A stretch of 64,000 nucleotides of DNA from Vigna angularis. Taxonomy: Eukaryota; Streptophyta; Magnoliopsida; Fabales; Fabaceae. The position numbers and the translations under genes were made by a program. The DNA is taken from assembly GCF_016808095.1 (NCBI RefSeq), contig NC_068980.1, positions 2,480,001 to 2,544,000 on the forward strand. The letters run 5' to 3'. Shown in pieces: positions 13,811 to 29,811 of this stretch (the first letter of the stretch is position 1; every line of letters begins with the position of its first letter). A model generated the notes under the pieces. That model ran no database searches, had not been told where the DNA came from, and saw only the letters and a program-made list of their open reading frames with translations.

Positions 13811-16490
13811 TTTTTTTAAACATGAATTAATAATTATAAAACAAATTAATCCCATTCAATTAAAAAACTTCATAGGAGGCTTTTCGCCTTTTGTTATCTA
13901 GAACACGATTTTGATAATAGAATTTGCATGACAAGTTTTCCATAATACAATTTTAGAATATAATTTTTAAAACAAGTTTTTCCAAATTTAAATTATACAT
14001 ATTATTTATATTAGATAAGATCTAAATAATATCGAAATTTAATCTAAAACACTTATTTGAAATTTAAACTTCAAAATAAATTTCACACCTATAGAATTAA
14101 AGAATAATTTATTATGCATGTAGATAAGTTGATCACTTATAAAAGCTCGTTGTTCGACTTCATATTTAATATCAAAGTTTTTATTGGTTTCAATCAATTG
14201 AGGTGTCTCTCAAAGATGTTTTCATGTTAAATTAAGTCAAGATTCGATTATACAGATAATAAATGTTATAATCAACATGTAGTTAATCACTTATTTAGAT
14301 CATGAATTTATAGTTTTGTAATAAAATTTTGTTTTAGACTTACTTATGACCCAAATTTGCTTAAACATAATTAATGACTTAATTCTTATTACTAACATTT
14401 TCTATTTCACTTGTATTTCGATTATCGAGTCGAGGTTGTCTGTTTTACTATATAATATGTCTTCACGTTCGCATCTCAATCTTTGTCACCATTTATCCTG
14501 AATGTCTGTTCAGTCAAGTTAGAAATTATCGGCAAAATGTACTCTGATGTTAAAGTCAAGTTCGACAATTAAACAATTAATGTGTAATAAATAGAATCAT
14601 GTATTTTTTTTTTACCTCAAACGAGTATTTATAGTTTTTGAAATAAATTTTAGATTAACAACAGGTAATCACAATTCAATTGTTAATAATCTTGTTTTAC
14701 TTTAATATAATTAATGTTAGTGTTAATCTCGTAATAACTTGATTGTTGGACCAGTCAAACGATAACAATAGGGTTGATAATGTGAATATAACCATGTAAT
14801 ATAACTTGTATTAGTGCTTGACCACCGATGAACATATTGACATTATACATTATGAGAGAATTTTGACAAAAGCTAATGTGATAAAAGATGTTTGATTGAC
14901 CAGTTAATCAACATTGTTATCTGGACGTTTAATTGGTTGGTGTACCGTAATCATACACACAATTAATTTGAACCAACTCTTTGTAACATTTACAAAAATA
15001 TAAAGAAAAAAAAGTAATTTATAAAGCTATTTTTATATAGTTTTCAACATATATTTTTTAATTTTAACATAAGTTCAGTATATGAATTTTTTATTTTCAT
15101 TTTTCTGGAAGATTTAAAATTGAACTAAAAAATAGAAACCGAACGTAGCACATGGCATTATTGAGAGAAGAAGTGTTGAATTCAGTTCCTCTTTCTTAAA
15201 ATAATCGGTGTAGATAGGCATTTTGCACTTGCTGTCTTTCTTGCATGAACTCCCTTCGACACCTCACAACATAACCCTTTTCAAATTATCTTCTTCGATT
15301 TTAATACGCAACAACTCGTAAGTGTTTTTTTGTCGTGACTTTTCAGATTTCATCTTCACAGAATCAATACTCTATTTTCAACTCAATTTTTTCTGAATAA
15401 TATATATATTTTTTCCATATAAGATAAACATATTCCAAAAATGCTCACCAAATATATATACTAGTAGTTTTGTGCAGTATTTTAAAATTTTGTATTATGT
15501 GAAAAATATAGTAGTAATAATAAACAATGCGACATAATAGTAGACAGGTGTTAAGAGGTTTGGGGCAAGTGGCTCTAAAGGAGAGTGTATGAGTATCTGA
15601 AGGGTAGGTGTCATCATATAACATCTCTATCACTCATGCATCCTCAAACCAAATACTACTATACAACCTTCTCTTAACTATTTATTCATTTATTAATCAC
15701 TCATTCCAATACTATATTACTCACTACTTCAAATTAAACTATTGATTAATTATTTATTAATACATTACTCGCTACTTCAAATATCAGTGTATGTCAATAT
15801 GAGATTTTGAACCCAATTTTTCACATGTTTTATTGTTTTAAAAGTCATTATTGCACTGTTTTGGTTAAAACATCCGTCAATCCTATATTACTATATATAT
15901 ATATATATATATCAATTGTTTTTTATTTACTTAACTGATTAGTAACACAGTAATAACGATATCTTAGACAAAAGCAATATACATTAAATGTTCATTGTAA
16001 TGAAAAGTGATTCAATAGAAAAAAATGTTAGTTTGTTTACATTTGGTTTCTAAATTTTAAAAATAATTATATATAGTTATTCTTATTCAAACGATATTAA
16101 CATATTTTAAATATTAAATATGTTTTTAGTTTTTAGAAATAATATGTTTTCAATGTTTGATATATTTTTTATTTCAAATTTTAAAAATAAACAAATATAA
16201 TTCTTTTACTTAAAAAATATTAATCTTTTTTAGTTATTCAATAATTTTATAAATTATTATTTAAGTTGTTTATGTAATTTGATATATGACTCGAATATTA
16301 ATTTCAAACTTTCGTTTTATAATGTAAAAGAAATTAATCTTATTAAGGTAAAAAATCTATATCTATTATTTTTTAAATTTAATAACAAAAGAATGAATTA
16401 TAGTTTTACATACAAATTTGAATTTAAAAGTTAAAAATATATTTAACTCATAAAAATATTTTTTCATTGCATGCACTATTCTTGGTTCTC
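13811..16490. other. AT-rich spacer upstream of LOX-A
   Basis: About 2.7 kb with no recognised gene or RNA. A (TA)n run lies near 15891-15912. The distal promoter of LOX-A is presumably within the last part. Confidence 0.5.
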
Positions 16491-16502
16491 GTTGTTCCTC
16501 CT

Positions 16503-16510
16503 TATAAATA
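16503..16510 (+). promoter_or_regulatory. TATA box of LOX-A
   Basis: TATAAATA, 94 bases before the LOX-A ATG. The same motif stands at a similar distance before each of the other three intact LOX genes, which supports the call. Confidence 0.75.
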
Positions 16511-16603
16511 GCACCCTCATCAGTTTCCTTTGAGCATCGGTTGATGTTTGCCTAGTCCTCCCTTAAAGAAAAAATCATACATAGTTTTGTTTGAGTTGCA
16601 AAG

Positions 16604-20117
<3,514 letters not shown>

Positions 20118-20401
20118 AGACAAGGAATCTGAATCCTTCTTCCAAACCTACTGTGTTGTTTAATAAAGTCTTTCGTGTTCGACCTTAATAAAAGCAAATG
20201 TACTTTTAAAGTTTTTTCAAACAATAAAGCCAGAGTTACTACTTCTTGCAATATGGCTGGCTACTCTTGTAATCTGGAACAAAACTAAAAGATGGGTTTC
20301 ACAAAATCCATGATGTTTGGACTTATATGTTTTATGGATGAAGTGTTTAAATTAGAACGCGTCGATTCTGCATGAGAAATGTAAAATTAACAAAATTTTA
20401 A

Positions 20402-20473
20402 GGGGCATTCCGAGAATCGAACTCGGGACCTCTCGCACCCAAAGCGAGAATCATACCACTAGACCAAATGCCC
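20402..20473 (-). tRNA. tRNA-Pro(UGG): tRNA-Pro(UGG)
   Basis: 72 nt on the minus strand. The acceptor stem GGGCATT pairs with AATGCCC, with discriminator C. Anticodon stem CTCGC/GCGAG encloses the loop TTTGGGT, anticodon TGG, and the T arm is CCGAG TTCGATT CTCGG. No intron; CCA is not encoded, as usual in eukaryotes. It lies between the convergent 3' ends of LOX-A and LOX-B. An identical copy sits in the other arm at 52980-53051. Confidence 0.96.
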
Positions 20474-21158
20474 AGCGATGGATATGGCAATTTAAAAATC
20501 CTATTTAATAATCATTATTATTTTGTTCTAGCTTAACAGCCACGGGCCCTTTTGAATTGCTTTATCCCCGCGTACATGTATTTATGAAATAGAGGAAAAA
20601 TTAACATAATTAAGAAAAATAGTTATACATTTTTTTATCTATAGTTATTATAATGATTATTACACTAAAATAAACATTTACCATAATATTATAATGCAAT
20701 CTCAATAGAAAAAGAAAATGGATGGAATAAAATAAATGTCTATTTAATTTTTCCTCACATACATAATTTTATAATTTAAGAAAAGTTAAAATATACTATA
20801 TTTGACATGTTCTCCGATCATATTGTTTAAATTTTTTAAATATTATGTTTTTATATAATAATTTAAATTTATGAATATTTAATTTTATTGTTTGGATAGA
20901 TTATTTTAATTACTATTAAATATCAAAATTATTATCGGATAATAATAATCATATTAAAAATCGTGATTATAATAAGCGTATAGATATTTCTTTATTTAAT
21001 TTGTTTTTATATTTAGCTGTTTTATTTTTATATTCAGTCATTTTAAATATTTATATTTTTTGTTTGTATTATATTTTATGTTTGCTAAGTAGTGATTTGT
21101 TGGGATAAGAAAGATTATTTTTTTTATTTGCATCATTATGGAACTATTAAAACACGGA
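20474..21158. other. Spacer between the tRNA and LOX-B, duplicated in the right arm
   Basis: AT-rich. It is near-identical to the right arm up to about 20690 (opposite 52760) and clearly diverged beyond that. No gene seen. Confidence 0.6.
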
Positions 21159-21368
21159 ATTAAATCCCTTGAATTACTCAAATTCCCTTTTCTAGCATAG
21201 AGATCAAACAAGCAAGCATATTGATCGATATCAGGAAATAAGCCATAATTTTTAATACCCAAATTTTACCCCCTCATTTCTACAAACAGTTTCAATGAAT
21301 CTTCGCTGCACAGGTTATTAGAATATCCAGAGATCATGGAATTGTACATAACAATATCCTTCTCACTA
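21159..21368 (-). pseudogene. Composite scrap of a pentatricopeptide repeat (PPR) gene
   Basis: On the minus strand, 21368-21253 matches the PPR gene at 63303-63418 (GTGAGAAGGATATTGTT onward, and CCATGATCTCTGGATATTCT), and 21251-21159 matches 63812-63905 (GATATNGATCAATATGCTTG region). The roughly 390 bases between these two parts of the source are missing, so the pieces are fused. The fusion reads NYGLFPDIDQYACLFDLYAR but is stopped upstream and not functional. The right arm of the inverted duplication lacks this insert at the matching place (near 52525). Confidence 0.85.
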
Positions 21369-21652
21369 TAGCTTTTTGTTTGCATTGTTATACTGTGTTT
21401 GTTAATGGTAGGAGTTCAATCTATAATTGGTGATTGGTCTTGAGGATTGCTTTCTAAGAATACCAAGTAAGATCATTTTTCTGGTTTGCATCACAATAGA
21501 ATTATGCAAACATAACTTTCATTATTATAATAACAAATACAAGTAGGAAGTCGAAATACATAGTTAAACATCAACCAGCGGGGATGAAGGAATTATATTC
21601 CCTCCATATGAGATTTATTTAAAAGCCAGGAAGTTGAACAAGCATAGAATCC

Positions 21653-24600
21653 TTAGATAGAGATACTGTTGGGTATTCCTCTGAAAGTCAATCCCTCCTC
21701 ACTGGAAGGAAAGAGTAGAGTGTAAGGCATTTTAGCCGGCCCTGTGCGGTTTCTCAATGTCTCATCATTGTTTTTCTGTACAAGCTTCTTTTCAATTTCA
21801 GCAAGTTTCTTTCCGAACCTCTTAAAAGCTTCCAATGGCCCGGCATCAGAAGTCCAAAAGTCTCCACCATCTCTCTCTCCAAGGTAGAACTCATCAGATG
21901 CGTGCCTTGACAATATCTCTATAACTGTAAGGTCAATCAGAGTCTCTTTCTTACCAGTAATAGTTCTCAAAAACTCCTTCTCAGGATTCTTAGCCAACGC
22001 ATCATACTCAGCAGATCCTTTCTCAGGCATGAATCTTCTGCTAATAGTTGGCCTGTTCAGGATTAAACCACCGTATGGATATTGTCCGAAGTTAACAGCT
22101 GCATGAAGGGCTGAAGATATCCAAATGAGGGTAGTGGAAACATCAACCAACTCTCCACGTGTTTGCATCTTTGGCCACCATGGCTTATCTTTCAAATCAC
22201 CATGACCCACCTGAACAAGTTCTTTCCACCAAGCTTGGAGTTCAGGGTCTTTTTGAAGTGCCTCATCTGACTTGTAATAGAATGCCACATACTCTTCCAC
22301 CCACGACTTTATGGCAGCCCATATCTCCAACCCATCAGAAGCATAAGGATAATCCTCTATCAAAAGCTTAACACCATGGGGAGCAGATGGATCTTTAACT
22401 GCAACTCCTCTGACCACCCAAATAACATTGATTAGCACCACATTTGTATAAATCTTGAGACCTTTTACTTTTTAAAATCCTTTGAAATATTGCTTACCTC
22501 TTGACAAGATCATTGGGTAGTGCTTGATCAACGAAAGACCAGTCCTTGTAAGTCACAGCAGACATTTCCAGAGAGTACCTACTCCACAAGAATGTTTTCT
22601 CTATGATACCATCTGCGTTGACCAAGGACTTGCGGGCCAGTGAATTGATGTTCATGGTATCACGGTAGTGAGGAAATAGGAGCTTGTAAACAGGGTGAAC
22701 CACACTCAATTGCCTGTTCGTTGCTATGACAAAAGGCTCAACAACTGCATGAGTGCTTAGCCTGTCATCCATGTTATCATGTTAATCATTTATTCATTAA
22801 TACATAAACAAAATTAACTCCAATGCGAATCGATGATATCATACCAATGGCTAACGATTTGATGGTAGCACGAGTCATTCACAACAACATAAGCCTTTGC
22901 CAGTAACCAAATGTAAGCTTCCACTCCCTCGTATGAAGGAACATAGACTTCGCTGATAGGACCGTATTGGTCACCCTGACCATGTGGCTTACTTAACTCG
23001 ATGGCCAATGGTGCCAGTGTTCCATCCTCTTTCAAGAAAAATATGGTTCTCGTAGCATAAGTCTTTGTGGTAGATGAATTTATTTTCCTCAAATATGGAA
23101 TGAGATAGTCATGGTGATCTAAGATGAACAACTTATTGTTCTCGATAGCCTGTTCAACCAAGTATAATTAATTAATTGCTATTCACCAGATTCAAATAAA
23201 AGAAAATCAGAAACACAAAGCAATAACGTTGGTGTGAATTAATTTTAATGTTCAACCAGATACTTGTATCATTACCTGCTCAACAGTGAGCCCTCCTAAT
23301 TGAGGCTCCAAATGCTCTTTCTTTATTATAGAGGTATGGTCACCAAAGGCTTGAGTGTTTAGCTTGCTACTTGGTGGGAATTCCTAGAATAAATTTAACA
23401 CGGGATGAGTAATCTCATATTTGGCAGGCAAAATGCGTCCAACCTTTTTTGTTGATTACACGATCAACTTTAAGATTAAGCTTACCTTAAGAATCTTAAT
23501 GACATTAGGATTGACTCCAGCAATGGTTTCTCTAGCAAATTCTTCATCAGTCATCCATGCAGACTTATCCACTGCATCAAATAAGAACAGTTCAAAAGTT
23601 CATCCATATGATTGAATAATGTTGAATAAAACATAGGAGTGCATTGTTAATGAAGATGTCATTTTTCTTCTTATTCAATGTGTGTAAGGCATACCTTGCA
23701 TGACTTTAGGTGGTGGATACTTGAGGAACTGTTCACCATCACTTCGAAAAAGTTCCTTGACAATTGGTATGGGAGCGTATTTGCTGAGGAAGTCTGTGGG
23801 CAATGTAACTCCACCTTCATAAAGCTTGCGCACTTCAGCAAAACTATCAAACTCAAGACTCAGAATATTTCCATCGAATGCATCAGTCAAGACTGGTAAC
23901 ACATCTTGGGATACCGATTTCAATGCATAAGCGAGAAAATCGGATGACTTCAAGTGACCAAACGCTTCGTCTCTTGGAAGGTAAACAAAGTCGCTGGGCT
24001 TCTCACTGTTAGGATCTGTCGAGATGAACACATATTACATGTTAGGTCAAAAGCAAAGCATGAAAAGTATATATATACATCACAACAAAAAATGAATAAA
24101 GTGGGTAACCTTTTTTAGTTTTGGGTCTTCCAGTTCTTCCTCTACGAGGGTAAGGCAAGGTAGAACCTCCAAGAACAGGGCGAGCAAGGGCTTCACCTTT
24201 ATCTGGGTTGCCCAAGTCATTGTAGACATCATAATCATAAACTCTATCCCATTCCTTTCGTTCTCCAGTTCCATCGCCTCTTACAACCTTCAATTCTTCT
24301 TCTCTGTACTTCACAAGTGGGGCTGGTGTCTCGCCAGGAAGATACGTCTGCATTGTTATATCATCAATAACTTGGTTTATCTATATGGTGTGTGAAAGAC
24401 GAAGAAGAAGAAAGAATTAAATGAAGTAGCTTACGTTGTTGGCAAAGAAAATACGAGTAGTTTTGTATTTATCAGCATTGTAAACCCAGGAATTGCATAC
24501 GAAGTGAATGGTTCCGTGGTTAGGAATGTCTTCGAGAGTGAGAGATTTGAGGTAGAACTCATTCTGCATGAAATTCTTAATGTAAAAGGCGCCGGGAATT

Positions 24601-25537
24601 CCGAAATCACTGTCCCATTCGAAATTAACATCGTATGCTTCTTCACTCGCTCCCAACGTTGGCAATGATATCTGCCCTCTTAACTTTGTAGCACTTCCAA
24701 CTTTTCCTTTTCCTTGTCCTATCAAATTTCAAACCAAATTTCAAAATTTCAAATTCATTCTCACATCGATCTTACAGCAAAAATTAATAAATAATCTTAT
24801 TCATTACTAAAAAAATATAATTATAATTTATTGTATGTGGTATGTTAAGCATGTATCAATATCCTTCGGCCAACAAAAGCATTGATCCTTTTTACGACAT
24901 AATAAAAAGCATTAGCAAAATAAGTTTGTTTCTATTTGAAAAAGCATTGACCCAATGAAAGATAAATTATTACGCATTTAATAATAACATATATTATATT
25001 GATTTATGATACGAGATCCGCAAAGAAAAGTTAACAAATAATTTACATCATTAAAATAAGTTTGGTTACTATTAAAAGAAGCATTTTGCCTAATGAAAGA
25101 TAAATTATTATATTATAAACAGACATGATTGATGTATGGTATGAGAAAGTCAATACATCCAAAAATATGAACTAGCTTCACACTGAGCACTGTATATATA
25201 AGAAATTAATTATTTTTGAAGTGTTGAGAATGCGATGATGGAAGGTTTGTGAATAAATGAAAGTGAAATAACGTGATTAGAGTAAATATGAAAATTGAAA
25301 GATGTTTAGAGTGTGTGAAGTGTTGTTACCATCAGCCTTGGTGGAACTGATGAGCTGGATGGAGATGGAGGTGGCGAAAGCAGTGACGGCGTCGACGAGA
25401 CTGCCGGCCAAATCGAAGACGGTGTCAACGACGTTGGCGGGGTTGAGGATGGTGTTGATGTCCAACACATTCTTTCGCATAAGCACCACAGTTCCCTTTA
25501 TCTTCTGCTTGTTTCCTCCGAAAATCCCTCCCAACAT
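21653..25537 (-). CDS. LOX: LOX-B: type-1 lipoxygenase, 856 aa, nine exons
   Basis: Fatty-acid lipoxygenase (oxylipin pathway), presumed cytosolic. Minus-strand exons: 25537-25330, 24718-24435, 24347-24110, 24015-23695, 23571-23486, 23383-23276, 23149-22845, 22761-22498, 22409-21653; all GT-AG, total 2571 nt. PLAT domain about 10-160, catalytic domain about 170-840. Iron ligands: His516, His521, His707, Asn711, Ile856. It starts [20 protein letters not shown]. It is a close paralogue of LOX-B' at 48239-52308; exon 9 differs by about three residues. Together with LOX-C it forms a subgroup distinct from LOX-A, resembling vegetative-type legume LOXs (inference). Residues before the end of exon 2 read [13 protein letters not shown] where LOX-B' and LOX-C both read [13 protein letters not shown]. 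Intact, convergent with LOX-A. Confidence 0.95.
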
Positions 25538-25623
25538 CTTTTCAACTTCTTTTCTGTTTTTTCAATCAAACACTGTTCTTCTTCTTCTTGGATTAATGAA
25601 GAACACAACCAAACCACTCCTTC

Positions 25624-25631
25624 TATTTATA
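25624..25631 (-). promoter_or_regulatory. TATA box of LOX-B
   Basis: TATAAATA on the minus strand, 87-94 bases upstream of the LOX-B ATG. The surrounding promoter is shared with LOX-B' (TATA at 48145), including the AAGAAGAAGAA leader. Confidence 0.75.
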
Positions 25632-25639
25632 CACATCCA

Positions 25640-27203
25640 ACTCTCTAACATACCAAAACATGTTTTTTCCTTTTTTACTCTTTTCCCCATTCAAATCACG
25701 ATTAAGCCATGTGGCGGACCTAACAACCTTCATAAACCAGTTTAATTATCATTATTAATTATTCTTTATCTTCTCAACTTGACTCTTTTAATCTTAATAT
25801 TATACTAATCTTTCTCTTCTTTAATTTATATTACCGTTCCCTTTTATTCCATCTATGTAAAAAGTACCATCACTACCCGTGGGAATCGTTTCTTCCCATG
25901 CACAGGTTCCTGTTTAACATTTTAACCACATTTTTATTTTTATTTTTATTTTTTAAATCCAATCTAATACAAAAATATTTTAATATCAAATCAGATTGGA
26001 TCTTCTATTTTCTTTTTACTCCAAATCGATGCTGATCAATAAATATGATTAACTTATTCACAAATTTTAATAATGATTAATTGTTGTCAATTATTCATCG
26101 TTTTCAATAATGATTTGTTTGTATACGAGCTGATAACCAGTTTTATATTTTTATATCATACATGGCTTAGCCTATAAACTGGATAAGCTGAATTAATAAT
26201 TGTTTATGTTTGTTCTAAGGCACGTGCTTTATTACAACTATTTCAAGTTATTTATTATCTTATTACATGTAGACTAGGGATACCAAAAAAATCCGCGCCC
26301 GCAGATATCTGCGGATAAAATTTGTGACGGATAATTGATATTTGTGGATATTTACTATCCGTAACTTGTGGGTAGCGGATATTTTAATACCCGTTTATAA
26401 ACGGGTCGGGTGCGGGTATTATACTATCTGTACCCGCTGATACCCGCTACCCACAAAAAATAAAAAAAAAATTAATTTATATTTTATTAAGTTAAATTTA
26501 ATTAAAATTAATATTAATTTATATTTTACAAGATTAAATTTAATTAAAATTGAATTTAAATTTATATTTAATTTAATTTATATTATATTTTATATATTTT
26601 TTGTAATTCTATTTAAATTATTTTAATAATTTATTAAAATATTTTTTTTTTAAATATTTGCGGGTGTCCGTGGATATCTACGGGTATCCGCGGGTTTTAA
26701 AATATCCGCGGATATTTTTTAAGCGGGTATCCGTGCGAGTAGCGGGTGGATTTTTTTTGTCGGGTTGGGTTGCGGGTAGGCACTATCCGTGCCCGACCCG
26801 ACCCGTTGTCATCCCTACGTATGATTGTTAAAATATTCTGGTAAACTTTTACAGATTCTTTTTAATATGATTTTTCTCTTAATTTATTGGAGGATTTATT
26901 TCTTCTCATATGGTTTAGAAATTCAAGTTTAAACATTTTTCCCCCTTCAATCCTCGTTTTAGAATAAAACTGTGAAGTAAAACTCCAAATTTGAAAACAA
27001 ACAATGACTCAGATGCAATAATTAATCTTATCAATATTATTTTAACGAACTTAAAGTCATGTTTCATATTCTAGTATATCGTAATAAAAAGAGAGAGCTT
27101 AGAAGATAACACTCTTTATCATTATAACTTTTGCAATATAAATAGTTAAGCTTCCATTTCATTAATCAATCCCATATGCAAATATTTTAATAATTTTTTT
27201 CGA
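25640..27203. other. Upstream region of LOX-B, part of the left arm
   Basis: Homologous in reverse to 47148-48230 apart from the MITE at 26275-26817. It would hold the LOX-B promoter. No gene seen. Confidence 0.6.
26275..26817. mobile_element. hAT-like MITE present only in the left arm
   Basis: Ends TAGGGATACCAAAAAAATCC and, on the minus strand, TAGGGATGACAACGGGTCGG. The sub-terminal regions are unusually GC-rich for this window (GCGGGTATCCG and GACCCGACCCG), around an AT-rich core with AATTTAATTAAAA repeats. The matching place in the right arm (about 47471-47505) lacks it. The flanks align there as ACATGTAGACTA ... CGTATGATT, with 13 extra bases in the empty copy, so no clean target duplication is visible. 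No coding potential. Confidence 0.75.
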
Positions 27204-28890
27204 TAAAAAAGAAATTAGGGTACAAAACCCCTTAGAGTTTAGGTGTTTAATATCTTAGATTAAGATCCTTGAAGTGATTAAAAAGTTATTTTTGGTGTCT
27301 TTGCCTCTTTCATTTCATTGACCTCTATTTTTATTAAGATACAATATAAAGAAAGTTAACTTTATTTTGAATTAGATGTTGGGTTATGGGATTTACATGT
27401 AAAATTTAAAAATTAAAATATTTATAATTTTATTGAATTATTTATTTTTATTTTTTTATCTTTTATTGACTTTGATGAATTATGATTTAATTGTGATCAT
27501 TGAATAAGATTTATTCTTCAACTTTTTCAATGGATGAATTAGAAGTTGAGTATGTTATATGATATACAACATGTAAATGGATATGCAATGAGAGGTGTGC
27601 GGTGGATTGATGCTGTATGCTTGAATTTTACTTAAGGAAATGTTAAATCAAGTTGTTGATTTTAATAAGTTCAAATTTGATCACTACAAATAAAATGCAA
27701 AAATTAACAATAGAATTTTATTAATGAAAAAAATATGTTAATAAAACATAATTTCTTAACAGATTTTATTGATAGATTTTATTTATAAATTCATAAATTT
27801 TTATTTTTTTGAAAATTTTCATTAATAATATTTATTAACAAATTAAAAATTTTATTATTATTAAAAATATTTTATCTGATAATATATGTTGATAAAATCT
27901 ATTAATAATTTAAAATATTTATTTTTAATAAATATTTTTGTCAATAAATTATATCACTAAAATTTTTACATTAGGTTTTAATCATTTCATGATCAAATTC
28001 ATCAGTGAATTTGTCAATAATTTTTTTAAAATATATATCGATGATTTAATCGGTAATAGATTTTAATCTGTAAATAAGTTCATGAATAATTTAGTTTTTT
28101 TAAAAACTTATCGGTAAATCTATTAATATACTCAAATTTAATAAAAAAATTTATGAATTTAGAATTTTTTTTATTACTTTTTAATTGAAAGATTGAATGG
28201 TATTTAATTTTGTGATAACTTAAGTTTTGTAAGCATACTTCTAGGTAATAATTAAATATTTAAATTTTTACTTTTATAATATCTTATTGTAAATTTATCA
28301 TTTCACAGTGCTTTTACAAATAATTGAGAAAAAAGCCCTGTATAGATAGATTATTTTCTTCAATTAAAAAATATAAATTAAATTGTTCTTATAATTTAAG
28401 TAAATATATTAATAAAGAATTACTCGAGAGTTCAAACACATTTTAAAATCAATCTTTCTTCCAAGAAAGGTTATTATTACAAAAATATGATTTATAAATT
28501 AATGTTTTTTTTCATCATATTTGTATATCACTATATGTTCTAATTTATAATATCAATATTTCTTTAGTGTCCTAATGAAGGAAAAGTTATATATGTTGCA
28601 ATTTAATACTATAATACTTTCATTTTGTTTTTAATGGTTGCTTGTATATAATACAAAGTTTCAATACAAGACACGTGAAAAAAAAATCATATTCAAAACA
28701 AGACCTACAAAATAAAAACATATATAATAATGTAATATCATATAAAAAGAAAATAATATAATAAAATTGTGGAAGATCAATCATGAATAATATATCTCTT
28801 GTATGGTTTTGGAAAGTTTTGAGTTTCTTTATCTTGTTGGTTTCTCTCAATATAATATTATATCAAAGAAGGCAGTGTATGAATAAGATT
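27204..28890. other. AT-rich spacer
   Basis: No gene recognised. 27690-28190 is rich in repeated TTTATTGATAGATT and AATCTATTAATA-like words, possibly an old transposon terminus, which I cannot classify. Confidence 0.5.
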
Positions 28891-29811
28891 AGTGTTGTCA
28901 AAATGGGTTGTAACTCGTGAGTCAATCTGGTTTATCGCAGGTTTGAACCGGGTTGGATTTGAAAAAATGTAACTTTTTTATGTGAGATAGTTTTCAACCT
29001 GGTTGACTTATAATATTATTTTGTGTTTTAATATTATTAGTTAGCATTTTTTTATTATATTGTAGATGATGATAAAAAAGAAGATGTTTCAAGAGAGAAA
29101 AATATTATAGATTTATCTATCAATACTCTAATATTATAAATGGACAAGTGATATTAAAATTATCAATATTAAAAACTTATTTGTTCGCCTTTTGTACATG
29201 TTTTTGGATTACGCTTGGATTGTATGATACTTTTTTATTTTGAATTGTCTTTGGAGTTTAACATCATTTTAGTGTGACATTTATTTAGATTTGAATTAAA
29301 AAAATTATAATTTTTTTATTTAAAAAAAACTTATAATTAAATGAGCTAGTGAGTCAACCTGTTTATCCCACCAACCCGGGGTGGATTGGGCCGAATTCGA
29401 ATTTTTTCAACTCACTAATAAGTAAACTGTAATAAGTGAGCCGGATTGGGTTGGCTCACTTGGTCTTGTTCACTTAAATGGATTTGAGGGAGACTAATTG
29501 AGGGGATTTGAGAGGATTTGAAAATAATTTTTTTTATCGTTTATGTGAGTCAATTTGGAGGTAAATGAGATTGGATTTGAAAGTAAATTTTGTGAGAATT
29601 AGTGTAGGATTTGATTGACTTGACAAATTAAAAAAATTTCCTTCCAAATCCAATCTCATTTACCTCCAAATTCACTCAAATAAACAACAACAAAAATTAT
29701 TTTCAAATCCTCTCAAATCCCCTCAATTACTCTCCCTCAAATCCACTCGTAAGTGACCAATCCATGATGAATCGGGCCGGGTTGAACTTGGTTATCCGTT
29801 TTGACAACTCT
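28891..29811. mobile_element. hAT-like TIR element carrying a nested MITE
   Basis: The left end AGTGTTGTCAAAATGGGTT and minus-strand right end AGAGTTGTCAAAACGGATA form terminal inverted repeats. Sub-terminal words such as GGGTTGGATT and GGGCCGGGTTG also mirror. No clear target duplication or transposase. A separate inverted-repeat element lies inside at 29479-29745. Confidence 0.6.
29479..29745. mobile_element. Nested MITE, 267 bp, long inverted repeats
   Basis: The arms mirror each other for roughly 110 bases: left TGGATTTGAGGGAGACTAAT against minus-strand right TGGATTTGAGGGAGAGTAAT, and GAGGTAAATGAGATTGGATT against its complement. It sits inside the 28891-29811 element. Confidence 0.75.

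Noticed and set aside
22159..22371. Antisense open frames inside LOX exons (also 45906-46112, 50053-50256, 51590-51829)
   Set aside because: These are shadows of conserved LOX coding sequence.
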